From an uncultured Bacillota bacterium (GTDB lineage: Bacteria > Bacillota_I > Bacilli_A > RF39 > UBA660): a stretch of DNA of 35,001 bases. The stretch covers positions 1 through 35,001 of the forward strand of contig CAMNJS010000004.1 of NCBI GenBank assembly GCA_946541645.1, read 5' to 3'. How positions within the stretch are numbered: the stretch's first letter is position 1; each line of letters opens with the position of its first letter. A program made the position numbers and the translations under genes. Under the pieces are notes generated by a model that was given only the letters and a program-made list of their open reading frames with translations, did no database searches and was not told the DNA's origin. Shown one piece after another: positions 7,930-15,465 of this stretch.

Positions 7930-9390
7930 GTGGAAAAAATTAGTATTAAAATAGAGGAAACTATCGATAAAATCAAAAAAATATACGGAAATAGCTCCGA
8001 TATTAACACAAGAATCATCAATATCAAAGGTACAAAAATTGGATGCATTTTCCTAGAAAGTTCATCAGCAACAGCAACCATAAGTGATTTCATCATTAAA
8101 AGTGCGATCTATGCTGAAAAAAGCAAAACTATTTTTGATAACTTATTTAATACCTTAAAAAACAAGCTTTTTAATTGCCAATTATTTACTATAGAAAACT
8201 TTAAAGATTTTCCTTACTATTTATCAAGCGGATTTACAATAATCATTGTCGACGGAAATGATAAAGCTATTGTCATGGAGACAAGAGCAAACCTAGATAG
8301 AGGCATAACAGAATCCACAAGTGAACCAATAATTAGAGGCCCAAAAGATAGCTTTACCGAAAGTCATTCAAAAAATCTTGGACTAATCCGCAAACGAATA
8401 AAAGATCCAAACTTATGGTTTGATGAAATTAAACTAGGAAGAAGAACCAAAACAAGAATTACCATTGCTTACATAAATAATATAGCTGACAAAATAAAAA
8501 TTAGAAAAATAAAAGATAGATTAAATGAAATAGATATAGATGGCATACTAGATAGTGGAAATATCAGAGACTATTTAACAAGTCAAAAATCAATTTTCCC
8601 ACAAATAAAAAGCAGTGAAAGGCCAGATACCGCATGTCAAGAACTTTTAAACGGTAAAATAGTAATCCTAGTAGAAAATAGCCCATTCATATTAATACTA
8701 CCTACTGTATTTTTAGACTACATAAAATCACCAGAAGATCAAAATCAAAAATCCATAAACATAAGTTTTACAAGAATATTAAGGTTTTTTGCCCTAATAA
8801 TCACAATTTTAACTCCAGCCATTTACATTGCGATTGCCACATATGATCAAAACACAATCCCAGATAAACTACTTATTTCACTAGCCGTTCAAAGAGAAGG
8901 AGTTCCTTTTCCGACATTTTTTGAAATAATTTTATTTATGACAGTATTTGAAATACTAAGAGAAAGTGACCTAAAAAGTCCAACAAACATGAGTACCGCT
9001 ATGAGCATCGTTGGTGCCCTAGTCTTAGGACAAGCCGCTGTTGACGCATCTATAGTATCACCTATAACTATTATTATTGTCGCGATAACATCCATATGTA
9101 GTCTCATATTTCAAGATAGTGACTTTATAAACGGTATAAGATTTTGGCGTTTTCTTTTCATACTAGCATCAAGCATGTTAGGAGTAATTGGAATATTATC
9201 GATGTCTTTAATATGGATAACCAAAATGGCTTCCTTAGAAAACCTAAACACAAGTTTCCTATCACCAATCGCCCCGTTTGACAAAACAGGAAATCAAGAC
9301 GCTATCATTAAAGAAGCTACGCCAAATATATATGAAAGGCCAAAATATATAAGTTCAAAAAACATAATTAAACAAGGAGGAAGAAAATGA
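7930..9390 (+). CDS. gerA: Spore germinant receptor subunit A (GerA family)
   Basis: The largest subunit of a Ger-type nutrient receptor, which sits in the inner spore membrane and starts germination. The 486-aa protein has a soluble N-terminal domain (about 1-280; IIVDGNDKAIVMETR and ARANLDRGITE-type blocks typical of GerAA) followed by about four TM helices between residues 280 and 440. These include the family block MSIVGALVLGQAAVDASIVSP. The start is GTG, with GGGAT shortly upstream; there is no in-frame ATG nearby. It overlaps gerC by 4 nt (ATGA). The TM block and tail have normal length, so the receptor looks intact. Confidence 0.95.
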   Translation: MEKISIKIEETIDKIKKIYGNSSDINTRIINIKGTKIGCIFLESSSATATISDFIIKSAIYAEKSKTIFDNLFNTLKNKLFNCQLFTIENFKDFPYYLSSGFTIIIVDGNDKAIVMETRANLDRGITESTSEPIIRGPKDSFTESHSKNLGLIRKRIKDPNLWFDEIKLGRRTKTRITIAYINNIADKIKIRKIKDRLNEIDIDGILDSGNIRDYLTSQKSIFPQIKSSERPDTACQELLNGKIVILVENSPFILILPTVFLDYIKSPEDQNQKSINISFTRILRFFALIITILTPAIYIAIATYDQNTIPDKLLISLAVQREGVPFPTFFEIILFMTVFEILRESDLKSPTNMSTAMSIVGALVLGQAAVDASIVSPITIIIVAITSICSLIFQDSDFINGIRFWRFLFILASSMLGVIGILSMSLIWITKMASLENLNTSFLSPIAPFDKTGNQDAIIKEATPNIYERPKYISSKNIIKQGGRK

Positions 9391-10559
9391 AAAAAGCACT
9401 TACAGTAATTATTATTTGTCTCCTACTTTGCGGATGCGAAGATTATGCTGAACTAAACAACCTTTCAATTGTAACAGCTGCTGGCATAGATAAAGCTGGT
9501 GATAAATATGAAGTTACCCTCTTAATCGCTAACTCTCCTAAAAACGAAACAACAAATAAAGAAGGAGAAGCTAAAACAACCGTATATCAAGGCAAAGCCA
9601 AAACCATTGCTGAAGCCGTAAAAATAATAGATAAAAAAACGCCAAAACAGCTATATTTTAGTCATATAAACGTCGTAGTTATATCAGAAGAAATAGGAAA
9701 AGAAGGTTTTTTAAACGTTGCTGACTGGTTAATAAGACATCCCCAAACCAGAAACAGATTTTATCTAATGCAAGTAAATGAAAATAAAGCTGGAGATGTA
9801 TTAAAAATAATTTCCCCTCTAGAATCTTTTCCTTCGCAAAGTATAGCAACACTAATCGAATCAAATAAAAATTCAAGATCTGTTGGGGATACCGCATCTT
9901 ATAGTAATTTTATTGGACGAATATTAGAAACTGGCTATGAGCCCATAATGTCAACTATAAAAATAAATGGCACTGTAAAAGAAGGAAGTACGCAAGAAAA
10001 CCTTGAAACAACCGAGCCTAAAACATACCTAAGTCTAGGCCCTCTAGCCATATATAAAAAAGATAAACTAATTGAAACAACCACAAAAAAACAAACCGAT
10101 TTAATATATGTTATTACAAACGAAGCCAAAGAATTACTATATAATATAAAATATAAAAATAGCAGCATTAATATCTTTTCCAATGCTGTAAAAACTAAAA
10201 TAAAATTAAAAAATGAAAATAGTGTCGATATATACGTCGAAGCTAAAGGCAGTATATATGAAGCAAACGGAAATATAAACTTAAACAGTACAAGCGAAAT
10301 AGAAAACATAGAAAAAATATGGAAAACATCAATGAAAAAAGACTTAATCAAATTAATAAAACAAATAAAAACTGAATATAAAAGTGATATTTTCGGATTT
10401 GGTAACATGATTTATAAAAATTATCCTCAAAAATGGAAAAAAATCAAAGATAAATGGAATGAAAAATATTTTAATAATCTTAATATTAATGTTCACACAA
10501 AAACAGAAATAATATCAACAGCCTCACTAACAAAGACATTAAGGGATGATGAAAAATGA
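9387..10559 (+). CDS. gerC: Spore germinant receptor lipoprotein (GerC family)
   Basis: The C subunit of the Ger receptor, a lipoprotein on the outer face of the inner spore membrane. The 390-aa product has a lipoprotein signal (ICLLLCGC, lipidated Cys about residue 17) followed directly by the typical YAELNNLSIVTAAGID block. The C-terminal domain (about 210-370) matches the GerC family by its length and overall pattern. AAGGAGGAAG precedes the ATG. The gene overlaps both gerA and gerB by 4 nt (ATGA), so the three subunits are translationally coupled in the order A-C-B, whereas many receptors have A-B-C. Confidence 0.93.
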   Translation: MKKALTVIIICLLLCGCEDYAELNNLSIVTAAGIDKAGDKYEVTLLIANSPKNETTNKEGEAKTTVYQGKAKTIAEAVKIIDKKTPKQLYFSHINVVVISEEIGKEGFLNVADWLIRHPQTRNRFYLMQVNENKAGDVLKIISPLESFPSQSIATLIESNKNSRSVGDTASYSNFIGRILETGYEPIMSTIKINGTVKEGSTQENLETTEPKTYLSLGPLAIYKKDKLIETTTKKQTDLIYVITNEAKELLYNIKYKNSSINIFSNAVKTKIKLKNENSVDIYVEAKGSIYEANGNINLNSTSEIENIEKIWKTSMKKDLIKLIKQIKTEYKSDIFGFGNMIYKNYPQKWKKIKDKWNEKYFNNLNINVHTKTEIISTASLTKTLRDDEK

Positions 10560-11671
10560 AAAAAATAAGTACTTTTGAATATAATACTTTAATATGGTTT
10601 TTAATTAGAGCTTGCTTCACAGAACTTACATTTACAAGCATTCTATACTATACTAGACAAGATTCTTGGATTAGCATAACAATAGGAATTATATTAGGCC
10701 TTATTCCATTTTCTATATATGAATTTCTAAAACAAAAATATCCAAATGAAAACATAATAACATTAAATAACAAGCTGTGGAAAAAATTTGGAAAAGTTTT
10801 AAATATGTTCATTTTTTTAGGAAGCCTAGCCATAGTCACTTGTACATTTTGGATTTTAGTCCATTTTTCTAGTGCCCTATTTCTTTACAAAACAAATTTA
10901 TGGATTATCTCACTTGCACTAATAATTCCCACCAGCTACGCTGCTTCAAAAACGATAAATATTATTAGTAAAGTAAGCTTAATGCTTTTTTACGCTTCAA
11001 TGATTTTTAATGTTCTTATTTTATTTGGACTCATCGGAAACATCGACATAAGTAATGTTAAACCTATTTTTGAAAGTAACGTTAAAGACATTTTAAAATG
11101 TTCATTCATGCTTGTTGGCATAAATATAATGAAACTATTTTACTTAAATATTATAAATAAAAACATCATAAAAAACTATTCCAGCAAATATAGCATAATT
11201 ATGTACTTTATAACAACAATAAATCTTTTAATTATCGCATTCACAACAGTTTGTGTATTTGGTATAGACCTTTCAACTTTATATGAATATCCTGCATTTC
11301 AAATTTTAAAAAGAGTAAACATATTAGGAATTTTTGACCGCATCGAAAGTATCTTATCAATAGAAGCACTATTTTCCATGTTTATACAAATAACTATCAT
11401 AATATATTATTTAAAAGAAACGATATTAGAAACATTTAAACTCAATAAAAAAACAAATAAATATATAGTAATATCTATTTGCCTTTTCATCTATATTATA
11501 AGTAATATAATTTTTATAACCCATGAATCTGGGGAAAAATTCTTTATAAATCCACTTCTTTACATAACCTATATAATATTATTTATAATACCTTCAATTA
11601 CACTAATTAAAAGTTTAAATAATATTAAAATACCTAAGCGTCAAAAAAATAGCGCCAGCCAAGAAGGCTAA
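10556..11671 (+). CDS. gerB: Spore germinant receptor permease-like subunit (GerB family)
   Basis: The B subunit of the Ger receptor, related to amino-acid/polyamine transporters and thought to bind the germinant. The 371-aa protein has about ten TM helices and starts with the family-like segment FEYNTLIWFLIRACF. The start overlaps the gerC stop by 4 nt. The 3' end overlaps the tail of the convergent gene at 11615-12364 by 57 nt, and no terminator lies between them. The last about 17 residues (after KSLNNIK) are hydrophilic and encoded in the overlap. Confidence 0.92.
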   Translation: MKKISTFEYNTLIWFLIRACFTELTFTSILYYTRQDSWISITIGIILGLIPFSIYEFLKQKYPNENIITLNNKLWKKFGKVLNMFIFLGSLAIVTCTFWILVHFSSALFLYKTNLWIISLALIIPTSYAASKTINIISKVSLMLFYASMIFNVLILFGLIGNIDISNVKPIFESNVKDILKCSFMLVGINIMKLFYLNIINKNIIKNYSSKYSIIMYFITTINLLIIAFTTVCVFGIDLSTLYEYPAFQILKRVNILGIFDRIESILSIEALFSMFIQITIIIYYLKETILETFKLNKKTNKYIVISICLFIYIISNIIFITHESGEKFFINPLLYITYIILFIIPSITLIKSLNNIKIPKRQKNSASQEG

Positions 11672-12364
11672 AATAAACATAGTTAAGAAAAATGTCTTTA
11701 CAAAAGATCCTTGCTTTTTGCCACCATCAACAAAATCAGCTTTTTTAAGTTTTATACCACCAGTAAAAAATGAATCATCCATTGTTTTTTCACCTAGTGA
11801 AGTAAATTCTGTAAAATCTTTAACATCGCCTACTTTAGTATCATCGGAAACTAAATCCTCAAGCATATTAACATCATCTTCATCACTATTTTTATTTAAC
11901 ATACTAGTTTGTGAAATAGTTTTAATAAGCTCCTTTAACTCCTCTTTATCATCTTCATCGTCTTTAGATTTTAAATTAAGATTTTTTAAAATATCATAAC
12001 CAGTGTTATTTAAAACGCGCTCTTTATTATCTGGTTTCTTATTTTCCTTAGCTTCTTTTAAAACATCCATAATATCATAATTTCTATCAGTATCTTCTTT
12101 ATAATGACTTTTAAAAGTAGGAGCTTTTGAATAATAAGTATCTGCATTATCATGTTCACGCTTTTTGCCAGCATTTTCTCTAGTTTCAATCATCTTTCTA
12201 ACTTTAGAAATATCTATTTCGTTTGATTTATCAATAGAAGCAACACCTTCGATATTGCTATATCTTTCATCGTAAGAATATATACTATTATATAAATTTT
12301 TATTACGGCTAGACCTTAATGGTCTAACATTTTTGTCTTTATATCTTTCCATTCTAGATGCCAT
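11615..12364 (-). CDS. Acidic, probably tail-anchored membrane protein
   Basis: A 249-aa protein that I do not recognise. The first about 215 residues are hydrophilic and rich in Asp, Glu, Lys and Asn, with low-complexity acidic runs (KDDEDDKEE, NSDEDDVNM), probably largely disordered. The last about 27 residues form a single TM helix (FVKTFFLTMFILAFLAGAIFL) with no N-terminal signal, so the bulk should face the cytoplasm. GGAGGCG lies 7 nt before the ATG. The sequence encoding the TM helix is antisense to the end of gerB. It is divergent from ferredoxin and may share a -35 with it. Confidence 0.8.
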   Translation of the reverse strand: MASRMERYKDKNVRPLRSSRNKNLYNSIYSYDERYSNIEGVASIDKSNEIDISKVRKMIETRENAGKKREHDNADTYYSKAPTFKSHYKEDTDRNYDIMDVLKEAKENKKPDNKERVLNNTGYDILKNLNLKSKDDEDDKEELKELIKTISQTSMLNKNSDEDDVNMLEDLVSDDTKVGDVKDFTEFTSLGEKTMDDSFFTGGIKLKKADFVDGGKKQGSFVKTFFLTMFILAFLAGAIFLTLRYFNII

Positions 12365-12398
12365 AGGTATCGCCTCCTACAATAATAATAACATATTT

Positions 12399-12427
12399 TA
12401 AATATTTTTAAAAGCATGCTATTGCAA
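12399..12427 (-). promoter_or_regulatory. Possible promoter of the 249-aa gene
   Basis: Minus strand TTGCAA, 17 nt and TATTTA. The -35 is the same palindromic hexamer used on the other strand by ferredoxin. The -10 is poor and lies 34 nt from the start codon. Confidence 0.35.
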
Positions 12428-12450
12428 TTTACAAATTATTTATTTATAAT
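12422..12450 (+). promoter_or_regulatory. Sigma-A promoter of the ferredoxin gene
   Basis: TTGCAA, exactly 17 nt and TATAAT, with the -10 ending 20 nt before the ATG and AGGAGG starting about at the expected transcript start. Confidence 0.72.
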
Positions 12451-12470
12451 TTTGTTATAGGAGGATTAAA

Positions 12471-12653
12471 ATGGCAAAAGTTGAAGTAAATAAGAATAAA
12501 TGCATTGGTTGTGGTGCCTGCACAGCTATAGCTCCAGATGTTTTTGAATTTGATGACGATGGTCTTGCTAAAGCTGTAAAACAAGAAATAAATGAAGACG
12601 TAAAAACCGCTGCTGAAGGTTGTCCAACAGAAGCAATTACTGCTGAAGAATAA
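12471..12653 (+). CDS. Monocluster 4Fe-4S ferredoxin
   Basis: A 60-aa cytosolic electron carrier. The Cys ligands are CIGCGAC (Cys11, 14, 17) and Cys51 in GCPTEAI, one [4Fe-4S] cluster. This matches small Bacillota ferredoxins of the Fer type (single cluster, acidic middle part VFEFDDDG). AGGAGG precedes the ATG, and the gene has its own promoter and a strong shared terminator. Its partner enzyme cannot be inferred from neighbours; the convergent gene encodes an exported protein. Confidence 0.95.
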   Translation: MAKVEVNKNKCIGCGACTAIAPDVFEFDDDGLAKAVKQEINEDVKTAAEGCPTEAITAEE

Positions 12654-12711
12654 AAAAAACTATTTTTTAAAGTGTTCAAAATAGTGTTCACTTCATTAAA
12701 TAGTTTTTTTT
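12652..12711. terminator. Bidirectional terminator between ferredoxin and the exported-protein gene
   Basis: AAAAAACTATTT and AAATAGTTTTTT form the outer stem, with a smaller AAGTG/CACTT helix inside. Both strands end in a T-run. It starts in the ferredoxin stop codon and ends at the stop codon of the convergent gene. Confidence 0.8.
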
Positions 12712-13543
12712 ATGCATTTCTTGCCCTTTTTAAAAGAAAACCATACACACCTATGCCAATAACAACAGCTAAAGCAAAAATACCAAAAACAATATACTGC
12801 GCATTTGCCGCAGTTGATGGCACTCTAACAGTTTGAGTTGTATTAGCAGCAGTCACATTAGAATCATCAAATTCTAATGAAAAATCATCAGCCATATCAT
12901 TTAAACCATTAGTAAATTCATCCACAATTGAACTTGATAATATACTTTTTGCCATAGGATCACTAAAACCCTTCAGAAAAGTAAAAATCTGGGTAATTTC
13001 TTCTGAATTATCAACATCAGTTTGAAAAGATTTTGTATAATTATCAAATTCCGCTAAATTAAATGTAGCTGACTCAATTTCTGATGCACTAGATTTTGAA
13101 CCATTAGAAGTCTCATAAGTAATTTGTTCACCTTCCTTAAGATCTATCCCCATCGCATCATAATCAACATCTTGAGGCATACTATCCATATCAACGTTAT
13201 AAACATCAAATAAAGATAAAATCATTGCCATAATAAAATAATTATCTGTCGAAGCATAATACATTCTCGTTTCATCATTTGCTGAAGATATATCCCTAGT
13301 ATTAACATAAGTTATAGTATCATCAGTTTCATTAAATTCTATAGTATATGGCCCATAAGTAGGATTAGTTAAAGAAATAGTAATCTTACCATCAGCATTA
13401 GAAATATTATAATTACTATCCTCTATGTATTCCAAAAACTTTGAGTTGACATCTGAAATGCCAACCTCAGCAGCAAAAACTTTTAAAGTATTCATAAATA
13501 ATAAACAAGAAACAACCATTAAAATTAATATTTTATTCTTCAT
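12710..13543 (-). CDS. Exported protein with a possible sortase-type C-terminus
   Basis: A 277-aa protein of unknown function. It has an N-terminal signal peptide (ILILMVVSCLLFMNTLKVFA, likely cut after VFA) and an acidic extracellular part rich in Asp, Ser and Thr. The last about 37 residues contain VPSTA, a TM helix of about 20 residues (IVFGIFALAVVIGIGVYGF) and a short basic tail (KRARNA). That order is the layout of a cell-wall sorting signal, with VPSTA in place of LPXTG. It could equally be a plain type I membrane protein. The track start is 7 codons upstream; MKNKIL has AGGAGGT close before it. Its own promoter is TTGTTT-17-TATAAT. Confidence 0.8.
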   Translation of the reverse strand: MKNKILILMVVSCLLFMNTLKVFAAEVGISDVNSKFLEYIEDSNYNISNADGKITISLTNPTYGPYTIEFNETDDTITYVNTRDISSANDETRMYYASTDNYFIMAMILSLFDVYNVDMDSMPQDVDYDAMGIDLKEGEQITYETSNGSKSSASEIESATFNLAEFDNYTKSFQTDVDNSEEITQIFTFLKGFSDPMAKSILSSSIVDEFTNGLNDMADDFSLEFDDSNVTAANTTQTVRVPSTAANAQYIVFGIFALAVVIGIGVYGFLLKRARNA

Positions 13544-13568
13544 ATGATACCTCCTATAATACAAATAT

Positions 13569-13597
13569 ATTATATATAAAAATTAACCAGTAAACAA
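13569..13597 (-). promoter_or_regulatory. Promoter of the exported-protein gene
   Basis: Minus strand TTGTTT, 17 nt and TATAAT. The -10 ends 25 nt before the ATG at 13543. The -35 abuts the T-run of the terminator that closes the rluB operon. Confidence 0.65.
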
Positions 13598-13627
13598 CAA
13601 AAAAGCAATTGTAATTTACAACTGCTT
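13598..13627 (-). terminator. Intrinsic terminator of the dac-spmA-spmB-rluB operon
   Basis: Minus strand AGCAGTTGTA-AAT-TACAATTGCT (10 bp, one G-U) followed by T6, 8 nt after the rluB stop codon. Confidence 0.85.
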
Positions 13628-13634
13628 GTCAGCC

Positions 13635-14345
13635 CTAAAATAATGAGTAAAGTGTCTTTACCTCTTTAATTGTTAAGTGCCTATATTCGCCAGATTTTAA
13701 GCCATGTAAATCTAAAAAAGCAAACTTTTCTCTTTTTAATTTGATTACTTTATAACCAATTGCCTCAAACATTTTTTTTATCTGATGATTCTTTCCTTCA
13801 TGTATTGTAACCTCAATCAAAGAAAAATTCTTTTTTTTATCTATTTTCTTTATTTTAGCCTTAGCTCTAGCAGTCTTCTTACCATCCACTAGTACGCCTA
13901 AACACATTTTTTTTAAAAGATCAGACCTTATCACACCCTCCACTTTAGCCACATAAACTTTTTCTATTTGACTTCGAGGATGAATAAGCAAATTAGTAAG
14001 CTCACCATCATTTGTAAGGATTAAAAGACCACTAGTATCATAATCAAGCCTACCTACAGGATAAAGCCTATTCGTAGTTTCAACTAAGTCCATAACTGTT
14101 TTTCTACCTTTTTCATCACTCGTCGTTGTAACAACTCCCCTTGGCTTATAAAGTAATATATATTCTTTATCTTCCAATTTTAAATTATGCCCGGAAACAG
14201 TAATCTGATCACTATAACTAGCTTTTGTCCCCAAATCAGTAACCTTTAAACCATTGACAAATACCTTTCCGCTTTTGATAAGTTCCTCGGCTTTCCTTCT
14301 AGAGCAAAATCCACTATTCGCGATTATTTTTTGAAGTCTTTCCAT
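13635..14345 (-). CDS. rluB: Pseudouridine synthase, RsuA/RluB family
   Basis: Converts a specific uridine in rRNA to pseudouridine. The 236-aa protein has an N-terminal S4 RNA-binding domain (about 1-58, MERLQKIIANSGFCSRRKAEELI) and a catalytic domain with the active-site Asp in GRLDYDTSGLLIL (about Asp101), plus the KNHQIKKM block. The gene lies directly after spmB; the same spmA-spmB-rluB order occurs in Bacillus subtilis, which favours RluB (23S rRNA) over RsuA. The start is ATG with GGTGA upstream; the track start is 4 codons earlier. A strong terminator closes the operon. Confidence 0.93.
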   Translation of the reverse strand: MERLQKIIANSGFCSRRKAEELIKSGKVFVNGLKVTDLGTKASYSDQITVSGHNLKLEDKEYILLYKPRGVVTTTSDEKGRKTVMDLVETTNRLYPVGRLDYDTSGLLILTNDGELTNLLIHPRSQIEKVYVAKVEGVIRSDLLKKMCLGVLVDGKKTARAKAKIKKIDKKKNFSLIEVTIHEGKNHQIKKMFEAIGYKVIKLKREKFAFLDLHGLKSGEYRHLTIKEVKTLYSLF

Positions 14346-14386
14346 AAAAATCACCAACTAAATTATACTTTATGAAAGATTTAATG

Positions 14387-14896
14387 TCAAAACAAAATAG
14401 GAACTACAATTAAACTCATAATAACCATAAATAAATCAGCAAGCAATCCTACCCAAAGAGCATACTTTATTTTTTTTATACCTACTGATCCAAAATACAA
14501 AGTAATTATATAAATAGTTGTATCACTAGAACCCTGAATAACAGAAGAAAGAATACTAATAAAACTATCTGGTCCATATATGCCATATATGTTATTTAAT
14601 AAAGCAAGTCCAAAACTGCCAGAAAGAGGTCTCATTATAGCTATAGGAAGAACCTCAAAAGGTATTTTTAGAAATAAAAATAGTGGTTTTAAAAAATTAA
14701 ATAAAAAGTCTATAACTCCACTATTTTTAAAAATATTAACAGCCAAAATCATAGCAAGCAACGATGGAAACATACCTTTTACTATTGAAAACCCTTCACT
14801 GGCTCCCACCACAAAACTATCATAAACATTTATTTTCTTTAAATATCCATATATAATTATTAAAAAAACAATAAGTGGAATAAATAAATCTGTCAT
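14387..14896 (-). CDS. spmB: Spore maturation protein B
   Basis: A 169-aa membrane protein of the SpmB (nucleoside-recognition/gate) family, needed in Bacillus for full dehydration of the spore core. It has about four or five TM helices with the characteristic KNSGVIDFLF and RPLSGSFGLA blocks and the SSDTTIYIITLYFGSVG motif. The track start is a GTG at 14908. ATG at 14896 is preferred because it overlaps the spmA stop as ATGA and gives the usual SpmB N-terminus (MTDLFIPLIVF). It is translationally coupled to spmA. Confidence 0.92.
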   Translation of the reverse strand: MTDLFIPLIVFLIIIYGYLKKINVYDSFVVGASEGFSIVKGMFPSLLAMILAVNIFKNSGVIDFLFNFLKPLFLFLKIPFEVLPIAIMRPLSGSFGLALLNNIYGIYGPDSFISILSSVIQGSSDTTIYIITLYFGSVGIKKIKYALWVGLLADLFMVIMSLIVVPILF

Positions 14897-15465
14897 TTTT
14901 TTGCCCACAGCCTATCAATCATAAGTCCAAACAATAATGAAAAAAAGCTAACAATTATACAAGGCAAAATAATACTTGAAGGCCTATCACTGTTATGAAG
15001 CATCCTAAGCGAAATAATTGTTGTCGGAATAAGCGTAAAACCGCAAGTGTTCATAACCAAAAAAGTAATCATACTTCTGCTAGCAACATCCTTTTCACCA
15101 TTTAAATTTTGAAGTGACTTCATAGCTTTTATTCCAAATGGGGTTGCCGCATTTCCAAGTCCAAAAATATTTGCAATAATATTTGAAGAAATATATCCAA
15201 AAGCTTCATGGCCTTTTGGGATTTCCGGAAATAATCTGATTAAAAATGGTTCTATTTTCCTAGAAAGCTTACTTAAAAGGCCCGATTCTTTAGCAATATT
15301 CATAATCCCAAGCCAAAGCGAAATAAGCGGAAAAATTTGAATTATTAAATCAAACGTTACCTTTCCACTATTTAATATTTCTCTATTTAAAACATTAAAA
15401 TTTCCACTGCTGATTAAATAAATAGACCCTGTAATTATTAAAAAAATCCATAGCTTATTAATCAT
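14893..15465 (-). CDS. spmA: Spore maturation protein A
   Basis: A 190-aa membrane protein and partner of SpmB. Diagnostic blocks include SLWLGIMNIAKESGLL, FGLGNAATPFGIKAM and FLVMNTCGFTLIPTTII. It has about four or five TM helices. The start overlaps the dac stop as ATGA and the stop overlaps the spmB ATG in the same way, so dac, spmA and spmB form one coupled translation unit. In B. subtilis spmA and spmB are transcribed in the mother cell with dacB, which fits the arrangement here. Confidence 0.93.
   Translation of the reverse strand: MINKLWIFLIITGSIYLISSGNFNVLNREILNSGKVTFDLIIQIFPLISLWLGIMNIAKESGLLSKLSRKIEPFLIRLFPEIPKGHEAFGYISSNIIANIFGLGNAATPFGIKAMKSLQNLNGEKDVASRSMITFLVMNTCGFTLIPTTIISLRMLHNSDRPSSIILPCIIVSFFSLLFGLMIDRLWAKK

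Noticed and set aside
7857-8096. N-terminal 80-residue hydrophobic extension of the RNA methyltransferase ORF
   Set aside because: It is antisense to the 5' end of gerA, has no ribosome binding site of its own, and crosses the methyltransferase promoter. RlmD-family proteins start with the TRAM domain.
9935-10408. 157-aa minus-strand ORF inside gerC, rich in Phe and Leu
   Set aside because: It lies wholly within gerC. Its hydrophobic look comes from reading A-rich codons backwards; no ribosome binding site or promoter is seen.
11600-11671. Possible sequence error removing a gerB stop codon before the overlap
   Set aside because: Both frames stay open through the overlap and both proteins end in plausible ways, so an error is not needed; conservation data would be required to argue otherwise.
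12455-12691. 78-aa minus-strand ORF over the ferredoxin gene
   Set aside because: It is a shadow of the ferredoxin gene in another frame; the plus-strand protein has the full Cys set, promoter and ribosome binding site.
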